Source of the DNA: Flavobacteriaceae bacterium | GTDB taxonomy: Bacteria; Bacteroidota; Bacteroidia; Flavobacteriales; Flavobacteriaceae | Direction of reading: 5' to 3' | Assembly (NCBI GenBank): GCA_013373105.1 | Contig: JABXIJ010000002.1 | Coordinates: 1 to 64,000, forward strand | Length of the DNA stretch: 64,000 nucleotides | Shown: positions 44,375 through 53,800 of the stretch, piece after piece | Position numbering within the stretch: position 1 is the first letter of the stretch | Layout: each line of letters opens with the position of its first letter | Notes under the pieces: generated by a model | What the model was told of the DNA's origin: nothing | Database searches by the model: none | The model's input: the letters and a program-made list of their open reading frames with translations, nothing else | Translations under genes and position numbers: made by a program

Positions 44375-45436
44375 ATGACTAGTATTCAAAAGAGAATTAA
44401 CGCATTCGTAAAATTAGGCGCTTTTTTAAGTCAGTTTTCTAATGAAGAAATCCAAAAAAAAGAAGGAATTGAATTAAATGATCTCTTTTTTGATGGTTTT
44501 TTGTATCAAATTAAATTAAGCCAAGAAAGTAACGACTGGTTTACTAAAGAAAACATTTTATTTGCGATTGAAAGCTGGAGTAAATCACTAACTAACAACA
44601 ACTTAAATACTTTTACAAAAGGTTTAGATTTAGATAATATTACATCTAAATCAGTTGCAATTATTATGGCAGGAAACATACCTTTAGTAGGTTTTCACGA
44701 TTTTTTAAGTGTTTTGTTATCTGGACATGCTGTTTTAGTAAAGCAATCTTCAAACGACAAACATCTACTACCCTTTATGGCAAAGTATTTAGAATATGTT
44801 GAACCAAACTTTAACGGTAGCATTTCTTTTACATCAGAAAGATTAAAAAATTTCGACGCCATTATTGCAACAGGAAGCAATAATACAGCACGTTATTTTG
44901 AGTATTATTTTAAAGATAAGCCTAATATCATTAGAAAAAATAGAAACTCTGTAGCAGTAATTACAGGTAAGGAAACTGAAGATGATTTTATAAAATTATC
45001 AGATGATATTTTTCAGTATTTTGGTTTAGGTTGTAGGTCTGTATCTAAATTATACGTTCCTAAAGGTTACAATTTTGATTTGTTCTTTAATGGCATGTAT
45101 ACTAAAAAAGACATCATAAATAATATAAAATACACTAATAATTACGATTACAATAAAGCTGTGTATTTAATGAGTGAATTTGATTTATTAGAAAATGGCT
45201 TTATGATGATTAAAGAGGATGAAAGTTACGCTTCACCAATAGCAACTGTATTCTACGAATACTATGATAATGAAGTAGACTTAAAAATAAAATTACATGA
45301 AGATAGAGATAAAATACAGTGTATTGTAGCAAAAGATTTTATTGAAAACGAAGTTAATTTTGGAGAAACTCAACAACCTAAGTTAACAGATTTTGCAGAT
45401 GGAATAAATACACTTGAATTTCTATCAAAAATTTAA
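44375..45436 (+). CDS. Acyl-CoA reductase (LuxC-like)
   Basis: This is a 353-residue protein of the LuxC/aldehyde dehydrogenase superfamily. It has SVAIIMAGNIPLVGFHDFLS (about 90-110), the nucleotide-binding IIATGSNNTARYFEYYF, and the likely nucleophile cysteine in FGLGCRSVSKLYVP (about residue 213). LuxC reduces acyl groups to aldehydes with NADPH in luminous bacteria; here no luxD/luxE or luciferase is present. It is three bases upstream of serC, a pairing I recall in many Bacteroidetes, so its real role may concern serine or amino-acid metabolism. That link is by context only. Confidence 0.82.
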   Translation: MTSIQKRINAFVKLGAFLSQFSNEEIQKKEGIELNDLFFDGFLYQIKLSQESNDWFTKENILFAIESWSKSLTNNNLNTFTKGLDLDNITSKSVAIIMAGNIPLVGFHDFLSVLLSGHAVLVKQSSNDKHLLPFMAKYLEYVEPNFNGSISFTSERLKNFDAIIATGSNNTARYFEYYFKDKPNIIRKNRNSVAVITGKETEDDFIKLSDDIFQYFGLGCRSVSKLYVPKGYNFDLFFNGMYTKKDIINNIKYTNNYDYNKAVYLMSEFDLLENGFMMIKEDESYASPIATVFYEYYDNEVDLKIKLHEDRDKIQCIVAKDFIENEVNFGETQQPKLTDFADGINTLEFLSKI

Positions 45437-45439
45437 AAT

Positions 45440-46507
45440 ATGAAAAAACATAATTTTAGTGCTGGCCCATGTATTCTCCCAGAAGAAGTTTTAAAACAAG
45501 CTTCTGAGGCGATCTTAAATTTTAATAATGATAATTTATCATTAATAGAAATTTCTCACAGAAGTAAAGCTTTTGTGAATGTAATGGAAAAAGCTCGTTC
45601 TTTAGCTTTAGAGCTTTTAGGACTTGAGAATAAAGGTTATAAAGCTTTATTTCTACAAGGTGGTGCTAGTTTAGAATTCTTAATGGTTGCTTATAACTTA
45701 TTAAATAAAAAAGCGGCTTATTTAAATACTGGAACATGGTCAGATAAAGCAATTAAAGAAGCAAAAGCATTTGGTGAATTGGTAGAAGTAGCCTCATCTA
45801 AAGATAAAGGCTATTCTTATATTCCAAAAAATTACAGCATACCAGAAGATGCAGATTATTTGCATTTAACAAGTAACAATACAGTAGCAGGAACACAATT
45901 TAAAGAATTCCCTAAAACTAATGTGCCTTTGGTTTGTGATATGAGTTCAGATATTTTTTCTCGTCAATTAGATTTTGAAAAATTTGACTTGATTTATGCT
46001 GGAGCTCAAAAGAATATGGGACCTGCAGGTACTACTTTAGTTGTAGTTAAAGAAGATATTTTAGGGAATGTAGAAAGACATATTCCTTCTATGTTAAATT
46101 ATCAAGTACACATAGATAAAGATAGTATGTTTAACACACCAAGTGTATTTGCAGTATATGTTTCTATGTTAACTTTACAGTGGTTAAAAGATTTGGGAGG
46201 AATTCCTTTTATTGAAAAAGTGAATCAGAAAAAAGCTGAACTTTTATATTCAGAAATAGATAGAAACCCACTTTTTAAAGGTATTGTAGCTACTGAAGAT
46301 AGAAGTACAATGAATGCTACTTTTACTTTAGTTGATGAAACTCACAAAGAAACTTTCGATAAACTTTGGCAAGAAGCTGGTATTAATGGTTTAAATGGTC
46401 ACAGAAGTGTTGGAGGTTACAGAGCAAGTATGTATAACGCATTACCACTATATAGTGTTCAAGCATTAGTAGATGTAATGCAAGAATTTGAAAGAAAAGT
46501 ATCGTAA
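45440..46507 (+). CDS. serC: Phosphoserine aminotransferase
   Basis: This PLP enzyme converts 3-phosphohydroxypyruvate and glutamate into phosphoserine, and can also act in pyridoxal phosphate synthesis. It has 355 residues, the family size. The N-terminus is HNFSAGPCILPEEVL, FLQGGASLEFLMV binds the phosphate of PLP, the PLP lysine is K191 in YAGAQKNMGPAG, and HRSVGGYRASMYNAL is at the end. It sits directly before serA (no gap), the natural order of two consecutive serine-pathway steps. Confidence 0.97.
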   Translation: MKKHNFSAGPCILPEEVLKQASEAILNFNNDNLSLIEISHRSKAFVNVMEKARSLALELLGLENKGYKALFLQGGASLEFLMVAYNLLNKKAAYLNTGTWSDKAIKEAKAFGELVEVASSKDKGYSYIPKNYSIPEDADYLHLTSNNTVAGTQFKEFPKTNVPLVCDMSSDIFSRQLDFEKFDLIYAGAQKNMGPAGTTLVVVKEDILGNVERHIPSMLNYQVHIDKDSMFNTPSVFAVYVSMLTLQWLKDLGGIPFIEKVNQKKAELLYSEIDRNPLFKGIVATEDRSTMNATFTLVDETHKETFDKLWQEAGINGLNGHRSVGGYRASMYNALPLYSVQALVDVMQEFERKVS

Positions 46508-47458
46508 ATGAAAATATTAGCAAATGATGGAATTTCTCAAAGTGGAATTGACGCTTTAGAGAAAAATGGATTTAAAGTAATTACCACAAAAGTGGCTCAA
46601 AATCAATTAGAAAATTTTATAAATGAGAATTCTGTAGATGCAATTCTCGTTAGAAGTGCTACACAAGTAAGACAAGAGTTAATAGATGCTTGTCCTTCTT
46701 TAAAATTAATTGGAAGAGGTGGTGTTGGTATGGACAATATTGATGTAGAATACGCCATAGATCAAGGTTTACAGGTTATAAATACGCCTGCTGCATCTTC
46801 TAATTCTGTTGCAGAATTAGTATTTGCTCATTTATTTGGCATGGTTCGTTTCTTACACGCGTCTAACAGAGAAATGCCTTTAGAAGGCGATACTCGTTTT
46901 AAAGAATTAAAAAAAGTTTATTCTCAAGGAATTGAATTACGTGGTAAAACAATTGGTATTATTGGTTTTGGTAGAATTGGTCAAGAAGTTGCAAAAGTTG
47001 CTATTGGTTTAGGAATGTATGTACTAGCATGTGATAATCAAGTTGAATCTGCAGATATTACCTTAGATTTCTTTAATGGTCAAAAAACTACATTTACAAT
47101 AAATACTTCAGACAAAGAAATTGTTTTAAAAGAATCAGATTTTATTACATTACATGTACCAGCTCTAGACGATTATATAATTTCTGCAACAGAAATTAAT
47201 AAAATGAAAGATGGTGTTGCCATTATTAATGCTTCTAGAGGTGGTATTTTAAATGAAGTAGATTTGGTAAAAGCATTAGAAAACAATAAAGTAATGTATG
47301 CTGGTTTAGATGTTTATGAAACTGAGCCATCACCAGCAGTACAATTATTAATGAACCCAAAAATTTCATTAACGCCACATATTGGTGCTGCAACTTTTGA
47401 GGCACAAGACAGAATTGGTTTAGAATTAGCAGAACAAATTATAAAACATCTAGGATAA
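46508..47458 (+). CDS. serA: D-3-phosphoglycerate dehydrogenase (short form)
   Basis: This NAD-dependent enzyme oxidises 3-phosphoglycerate to 3-phosphohydroxypyruvate, the entry into serine synthesis. At 316 residues it lacks the ACT and intervening domains that give serine feedback in E. coli SerA. It has GRGGVGMDNIDVEYA, the NAD motif GIIGFGRIGQEVA, the catalytic Arg in NASRGGILNE, Glu in DVYETEP and His in LTPHIGAAT. It abuts serC and shares one base with yggS, so all are in one operon. Confidence 0.94.
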   Translation: MKILANDGISQSGIDALEKNGFKVITTKVAQNQLENFINENSVDAILVRSATQVRQELIDACPSLKLIGRGGVGMDNIDVEYAIDQGLQVINTPAASSNSVAELVFAHLFGMVRFLHASNREMPLEGDTRFKELKKVYSQGIELRGKTIGIIGFGRIGQEVAKVAIGLGMYVLACDNQVESADITLDFFNGQKTTFTINTSDKEIVLKESDFITLHVPALDDYIISATEINKMKDGVAIINASRGGILNEVDLVKALENNKVMYAGLDVYETEPSPAVQLLMNPKISLTPHIGAATFEAQDRIGLELAEQIIKHLG

Positions 47459-48114
47459 TGAGTATTACTCAAAACCTTAATGAAATAAAACAAAATATAC
47501 CTAAAGAGGTAACCTTAGTTGCTGTTTCTAAAACTAAACCAGTTTCAGATATTCATGAAGCATACAATGCTGGACATCGTATTTTTGGTGAAAACAGAAT
47601 TCAAGAAATGGTAGACAAGTATGAGCAACTACCCAAAGATATTGCTTGGCATATGATTGGTCATTTGCAAAGTAATAAAGTTAAATATATGGCTCATTTT
47701 GTCGATTTAATTCATGGTGTTGATAAATTTTCTACTTTAAAAGAAATTAACAAACAAGCCAAAAAACACAATAGAACTATACGTTGCTTATTACAAGCTA
47801 AAATTGCCAAAGAAGACAGTAAATTTGGTTTGTCTTTTGATGATATTAAAGAAATTTTATCATCAGAAAAATTAAAAAACTTAGAAAATATCAGCATTGT
47901 TGGCCTTATGGGAATGGCTACTTTTACTGATGATTCAAAAATTTTAGAACAAGAATTTTCATCCTTACAAAAGCTATATTTAGACTTAAAATCTGATTAT
48001 AATTTAGAGGTACTATCAATGGGTATGAGTGGAGACTATTTTATTGCTATACAGAATGGTAGCAATATGATTCGAGTAGGCAGCTCAATATTTGGCAGTA
48101 GAAATTATAATTAG
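47458..48114 (+). CDS. YggS family pyridoxal phosphate-binding protein
   Basis: This is a 218-residue PLP-binding TIM-barrel protein of the PLPBP family, which keeps PLP and amino-acid pools in balance rather than catalysing a known reaction. The PLP lysine is in VAVSKTKPV (about residue 25). FGENRIQEM, WHMIGHLQSNKVKYM and the phosphate-binding LSMGMSGDYFIAIQNGSNMIRVGSSIFG are all canonical. It shares its first base with the last base of serA. Both serC and this protein use PLP. Confidence 0.95.
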   Translation: MSITQNLNEIKQNIPKEVTLVAVSKTKPVSDIHEAYNAGHRIFGENRIQEMVDKYEQLPKDIAWHMIGHLQSNKVKYMAHFVDLIHGVDKFSTLKEINKQAKKHNRTIRCLLQAKIAKEDSKFGLSFDDIKEILSSEKLKNLENISIVGLMGMATFTDDSKILEQEFSSLQKLYLDLKSDYNLEVLSMGMSGDYFIAIQNGSNMIRVGSSIFGSRNYN

Positions 48115-48143
48115 TAGATTTATGGAAAAATTAGAAAAAGAAA

Positions 48144-49223
48144 TTGTATGCAATTCTAGATATAGAAACTACTGGGGGTAAATTTAACGAAGAAGGAATT
48201 ACAGAAATAGCCATTTATAAATTTGATGGCCATACTACTTTAGATCAATTTATTTCACTCGTAAATCCTGAAAAACCTATACAAGATTTTGTTGTAAAGC
48301 TAACTGGTATAAACAACAAAATGTTACGAAATGCACCTAAATTTTATGAAGTTGCAAAACGTATTGTAGAAATTACTAAAAATTGTATTCTTGTTGCACA
48401 TAATGCAGCTTTCGATTACAGAATTTTAAGAACAGAATTTCAACGGTTAGGTTTCGACTTTGAACGAAATACTTTATGCACAGTTGAATTAAGTCAGCAA
48501 TTACTTCCAGATCAAAAATCTTATAGCTTAGGTAAACTTACAAAATCTTTAGGAATACCAATGTCTGAAAGACATAGAGCAAGTGGAGATGCTATAGCAA
48601 CTGTGAAGCTTTTTCAGTTATTATTACAAAAAGATTCTAATAAAAGTATCATTCAAAACTCCGTTAAATTTTTCGATAAAAGATTAGATAAAGAGAAACT
48701 TTTAAACCTAATAGAATCTATTCCAGCAGTTTCTGGCATATTTTATGTGCATGATACTAATGGAAAGGTAATTTACATTGGTAAAGGACATAATATAAAG
48801 CATGAAATTAATAAGCTTTTTTTAAAGGTTACAAAAAGAGCTATTAAAATTCAAGAAAGAGCAAGTTCTGTAACTTTTGATAGAACAGGAAATGAGTTAT
48901 TTACTAGATTAAAATATTACATAGAATTAGAAAAACTTTCACCAAAATTTAATTTCAGAAAAAAGTTTAAACTAAAACTTGAAAAATTTAAAAGTGATAA
49001 TTTCTTGATAATCGATAAAGGAAGAGAAGTTGAAGAACATTCTGTAATTTTAATCGAAAACAATGAAGTTTTTGGCTTTGGTTATACAAATCTTGCATTT
49101 CAAAAAAACAATTTATCAATTTTAAAATCGATATTAACGGTTTTTGAGGATAAAGAAATGGCAAAAACTATTATAAAAAATTATTTACATAGACATAAAG
49201 TCCAGCAGATAATAAGGTTTTAA
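48144..49223 (+). CDS. DnaQ-like 3'-5' exonuclease fused to a GIY-YIG (UvrC/Cho-type) nuclease domain
   Basis: The 359-residue protein has two nuclease domains. The N-terminal DEDDh exonuclease (about 1-165) shows LDIETTGG (motif I, D5 and E7), HNAAFDYRILR (motif II) and HRASGDAIAT (motif III, His-x4-Asp). The second (about 190-275) resembles GIY-YIG: GIFYVHDTNGKVIYIGKG, with a degenerate first Tyr pair. Fusions of this kind resemble E. coli Cho in repair. It starts with TTG (MYAILDIETTGG); a nearby ATG at 48122 is in another frame and stops after 19 codons. It is the last gene of the serC operon, 29 bases after yggS. Confidence 0.85.
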   Translation: MYAILDIETTGGKFNEEGITEIAIYKFDGHTTLDQFISLVNPEKPIQDFVVKLTGINNKMLRNAPKFYEVAKRIVEITKNCILVAHNAAFDYRILRTEFQRLGFDFERNTLCTVELSQQLLPDQKSYSLGKLTKSLGIPMSERHRASGDAIATVKLFQLLLQKDSNKSIIQNSVKFFDKRLDKEKLLNLIESIPAVSGIFYVHDTNGKVIYIGKGHNIKHEINKLFLKVTKRAIKIQERASSVTFDRTGNELFTRLKYYIELEKLSPKFNFRKKFKLKLEKFKSDNFLIIDKGREVEEHSVILIENNEVFGFGYTNLAFQKNNLSILKSILTVFEDKEMAKTIIKNYLHRHKVQQIIRF

Positions 49224-49303
49224 GAGTACTTAAAAATCTAAAAACGTTAAAGTTATCGTAATTTTTTTTTTATATTAGAACAAAAATTTTAAAAAAAACA
49301 ATA

Positions 49304-50794
49304 ATGAAAAAGCTCACTATTCTCTTCGCATTTCTGTTCATCTCATTCTCTAGTTTCTCACAAGATTTAGATGATGAGTTTGGAACTGGTTTAGAATTTG
49401 ATCAAAACCTTTATGAGTCTGTTCCACAAACAGTACCATTGGTAACAAGAAGCTTTACTGCTTTACCAAGCTCTTACAGTTTAAAAGCCTATACTCCTAC
49501 TCCTAAAAGTCAGGGAAGGCAAGGCTCTTGTGTAGGTTGGGCAAGTGCATATGGAGCTAGAACAATTGCTTACGCTGTTAAAAGAGGATGGAGAGGACAA
49601 ACCTCTAAAATTACAGCTAATGCATTTTCACCTTCTTTTGTTTACAATCAAATTCGAGTAAACGATAATTGTGCAGGATCCTATATAGAAAAAGCTATGG
49701 ATTTAATGAATAGAGAAGGTGCAGCAAAGCTAAATGAGTTTATTTATACAGACCAAAATTGCACGACAGTTCCATCTTATAACATAAAAAGCAAGGCTAA
49801 AAACAATAGAATTTTAACTTACGAAAGATTAGCAAAATGGAATAACCCATACAACTTAGTTGGTAAAGTGAAAAAGGCTATTTCTAGCCAAAAGCCAGTA
49901 GTTATTGGTTTATTTAGATACAACAGACTAATCTTAGATCAAAATCATGTTTGGATTCCAAATTCAGGTAATAAAGGTCATGCTATGGTTGTTGTTGGTT
50001 ATGATGACAATAAAGCAGGAGGTGCTTTTGAAATTATGAATTCTTGGGGAACACGTTTTGGAAATAATGGTTTTCTATGGATTAAATATGCAGACTTTGA
50101 AAGACAAGTTAAAACAGCTTATGTTGTTGTAGATAAGGCTAATGACTTTAATAACAACAATATTAATATTAACAACAATAATAACAATAATAACAATAAT
50201 AAGAATAATAATATTTCTTATACTTCAAATAAATTAGGAGGTGAATTAACTTTAAAACTTAGTAATGGTGCTAATATGCCAATAAGTTTATCTGAAGGTG
50301 CTACTAGAAATTTTAATATTGTAAAAGCAACTAAAACAACTTATAAAGTAAATCAAACTTATACTTCAGGAACTCAATTTAGAATTTACTTAAAAAGCAA
50401 ACAAACAGGTTATGTGTATTTGGTAGGCTATGGAGCATCAGACAAATCTGTAAGTAAATTGTATCCTTTTGCTAATTACAGTGATTATTTTAGTTACGTA
50501 AATAGTGAAATTGCAATTCCAAATGAAGATTATTTTATTGAGTTCGACAACAAACCTGGAAGAGATATTCTTTGCGTATTGTACAGTAAAGAAAAATTAG
50601 ATATCAATAGTATTGTAAACAAAGTTAGATATGGTAATGGCGATTTTGTAACTAAAATGAAAAACGCATTATCTAGCAAAATGTTTAAGGGTACTAGTGT
50701 AAAATTTAGCAGTGATAAAATTTCTTTTGATGCAACATCTACAAGCAGTACTGCTAAAGTTGTTCCTATATTTATAGAAATGAATCATCAATAA
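49304..50794 (+). CDS. Exported papain-like (C1) cysteine protease with DUF4384 domain
   Basis: This 496-residue protein has a signal peptide ending FSSFSQ (about 20 residues). A C1A-type peptidase domain (about 55-275) has the catalytic cysteine C76 in GRQGSCVGWAS, histidine H226 in KGHAMVVVGYDD and asparagine N246 in EIMNSWG, with the oxyanion Gln a few residues before C76. All three catalytic residues are present, so it should be active. Then comes an Asn-rich linker (about 281-305) and a C-terminal domain (about 315-450) with TGYVYLVGYGASDKSV and LYPF, fitting DUF4384. It is six bases upstream of the caspase-domain gene, and both products are exported, so they probably work together. No cleavage target is known. 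Confidence 0.9.
   Translation: MKKLTILFAFLFISFSSFSQDLDDEFGTGLEFDQNLYESVPQTVPLVTRSFTALPSSYSLKAYTPTPKSQGRQGSCVGWASAYGARTIAYAVKRGWRGQTSKITANAFSPSFVYNQIRVNDNCAGSYIEKAMDLMNREGAAKLNEFIYTDQNCTTVPSYNIKSKAKNNRILTYERLAKWNNPYNLVGKVKKAISSQKPVVIGLFRYNRLILDQNHVWIPNSGNKGHAMVVVGYDDNKAGGAFEIMNSWGTRFGNNGFLWIKYADFERQVKTAYVVVDKANDFNNNNININNNNNNNNNNKNNNISYTSNKLGGELTLKLSNGANMPISLSEGATRNFNIVKATKTTYKVNQTYTSGTQFRIYLKSKQTGYVYLVGYGASDKSVSKLYPFANYSDYFSYVNSEIAIPNEDYFIEFDNKPGRDILCVLYSKEKLDINSIVNKVRYGNGDFVTKMKNALSSKMFKGTSVKFSSDKISFDATSTSSTAKVVPIFIEMNHQ
50148..50215 (+). repeat. AAT/AAC trinucleotide repeat coding a poly-Asn linker
   Basis: An imperfect run of AAT and AAC codons inside the protease gene encodes nearly pure asparagine. 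Changes in repeat number would alter linker length in steps of one residue and not break the frame. Confidence 0.85.
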
Positions 50795-50800
50795 AAAATT

Positions 50801-53800
50801 ATGAAAATTCTACAAAACTTATTTTTCACCTTTTTATTAATATTAGTTACACCAGTCTTTTCTCAAAGCAGTAATTATGCTTACCAAGAAGAGTTTAGTA
50901 GTAAAGGAAACTGGCCAACTGGTAATAACAGTACAAGAGAACTAAGTGTCTACAATGGAAGCTATTACTTTGAGCACAAAAGAAAAAAAGAATCTTGGAA
51001 AGTTACTACAAGAGAGTTTAACCTAAATATGTATCAAGATTTTGAAATAGAAACATCTATTCAAAAAATTTCTGGTGTACAAGATTATGGAACAACTTTC
51101 ATGTACGATTATAAAGATAACGACAATTACAGAGAATTAGGGTTTACCTCTACTGGCTATTTTAGAGTTGCAGAATCTGTTGGCGGAAAATACAAAAACT
51201 TAAAATCTTGGACTAAGTCAAGTGCCGTAAAAACAGGTAATTACGCTACAAATATTTTAAAAATATCTAAAAAAGGAAATACCATAACATTCTATGTGAA
51301 TGGATCTTATGTGTACTCTACTACTCATAAAAACTTTATGGGTAAAAAGATGGCTTTTATGCTCTACAGAAATCAAAAAATATCTATTGATTATGTAAGA
51401 GCAAAACAAGGATCGTCTTATAATAACAATAACAACATTAAAAAAACAACCTCTAAATCTATTTTATTTGAAGGATTTACAAACAATAATAACAAATGGT
51501 CTACAGGAAGCTCTAAAGATCATTCATTAGCAATAAGTGGTGGCGATTATATTTTCGAACATAAAAGAGCTTCTGGTTCTTGGTTAACTTGGACAAAAAA
51601 ATACATAAACACCTCTAGAAACTTCTATATAACAGCACAATTCAAAAAAATTAGTGGTATAAATAATAATGGATTTGGATTAGTTTTTGGAAGAAAAGAT
51701 AATGATAATCAAAACCAATTTTTTATATCGAGTAATGGCTATTACATGATTAAAAAAGAAGAAAATGGAAAGGTTACCAATCTAAGAAACTGGACTAAAT
51801 CTAGCACAATAAAAACTGGAAATGGGCAATACAACTATCTAAAAATTCAAAAAGAAGGAAGTGCTTATAAATTTTATATAAACAACACATTGGTCTATAC
51901 AAGTTATAGCATTAAATTCTACGATCAAAATACAGGTTTTGTTGTTTATAACAAACAAAAAATTAGTATCGGTTATCTCAGTATGATGTACACTGATGAT
52001 GGTACTAATAACGATAATAACAATAATAACATAGATAACGTTACTATTGTTGATAATATTAGTAACTACAGATATAATGATTCAGATTTTGATTTTAGCG
52101 ACCAGTTTAATGACAATAAAAATGGTTGGTCAATAAAAAATGATAATGTTCGTGAATTTAAAATAAATGATGGTAAGTATTACCTAAATCATAAGAGAAC
52201 TGAAAAAGGTTATTTAACTTATAGAGATACTTATATAGACACCAATAGAGATTTTGAAATAGAAGCAAAAATTGATAAAATTAGTGGTGTAAGCAACTAT
52301 GCTTATGGATTACTCTTTGGTGGTAAAGGAAAAGATGAGTTTAGATTTTATATTTCTTCAGGAGGTTATTACAAATATTCAAGAATTGTAGACGATAAAG
52401 AACAAAATATTCTTAAATGGACAAAAACAAGTGCAGTTAACACAGGTAATTCAAAATCAAACGTTTTAAAAATTAGAAAAGAGAATGATCAACTTAAACT
52501 TTATGTTAATGGCACTTATTTAGCTAAAACAGATTTTGAAGACTTTTATGGTAATAATTTAGGTTTTTCATTATTTAATAAACAAGTAATTGCTATAGAT
52601 TATTTAAGAGTAAAATATATATCTAACAATAATATAATTGCAAAAAAAATAAGTGCTCCCTTAAGAGACGATTTTTCTTACAATACTAATAAATGGATTT
52701 TAGAAAATCAGACTAACTATTCTGTAGACATGAGTAATAGTAAGCTCTTAATTCATAGAAAAACTAAAGGTGGAATTTTTATTAGTAGGGAGGTTAATAT
52801 AGATACTTACAAAGATTTTGTAATAGAAACATCAATTAGCCATACCAATACATCATCTGGTTATTATGGATTCACTTTTGGTAGAAAAAACTCCTCAAAT
52901 GAATTTTCTTTCTTGCTCTCTGGTAATGGAAGTTATAAATATAGAAAGTTTGAAAACGACCAATACAAAGAAATAATAGCAAACTCCTTTTCTAGTGCAA
53001 TAAATAAAGGGACTAATGAGGCAAACGTTATTAAACTAGTTAAATCTGGAAGTATATTAAGATTCTATATTAATGGGCAGTATGTAAATGAAACACCATT
53101 TGAGAAATTCTACGGAGATAAAATTGGATATACAGTTTATCATGATAGAAAAATTGCTGTTGATTATTTAGATATTAAATACCAAACAGAAAAATTCAAC
53201 AGTCCTCCTATTGTTGAAATATTAGAACCAAGAGTAGAAAGAGGATTTAAAGTAGTAAAAACTAAGCGAATATTAGTTAAAGGTAAAGCTACAGATGCAG
53301 ATGGTATATTCGAAATTATGGTGAATGGCGTTGAAGCAAATTATAATCCAAGTGATGGCATATTTACAGCTAGCGTTCCTTTAAAGTATGGAGAAAATAA
53401 ATTGATTGTAAATGCTACAGACATGAAACAATCTAAATCTAATAAAGAATTTGAAATTATTAGAGAATCTCCAAACAATAACGAAACTATTGTAGATAAC
53501 AACATTAAAAAACCTGAAAAGTTAGATGTTGGTTTTGGTAAATATTATGCTTTAATAATTGGGGTTAGTGATTATGAAGACCCTAAAGTACAAGATTTAT
53601 TAGGAGAACCTACAAAAGATGCAGAAGCTTTAGCAGATGTTTTAAATACTTATTACAGCTTTCCTAAAAGTAATATAACTATTTTAAAGAATCCTACTGC
53701 AGCAGATATTAAGAGAAACTTTGTAATTCTTAGAAAAAAAGTTACCAAAAACGACAATGTTTTAATCTTTTATGCTGGTCATGGTAATTACAATAAACAA

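Noticed and set aside
50148..50215. CRISPR or tandem-repeat array
   Set aside because: It is a coding trinucleotide run for Asn; there are no spacers or constant repeat unit.
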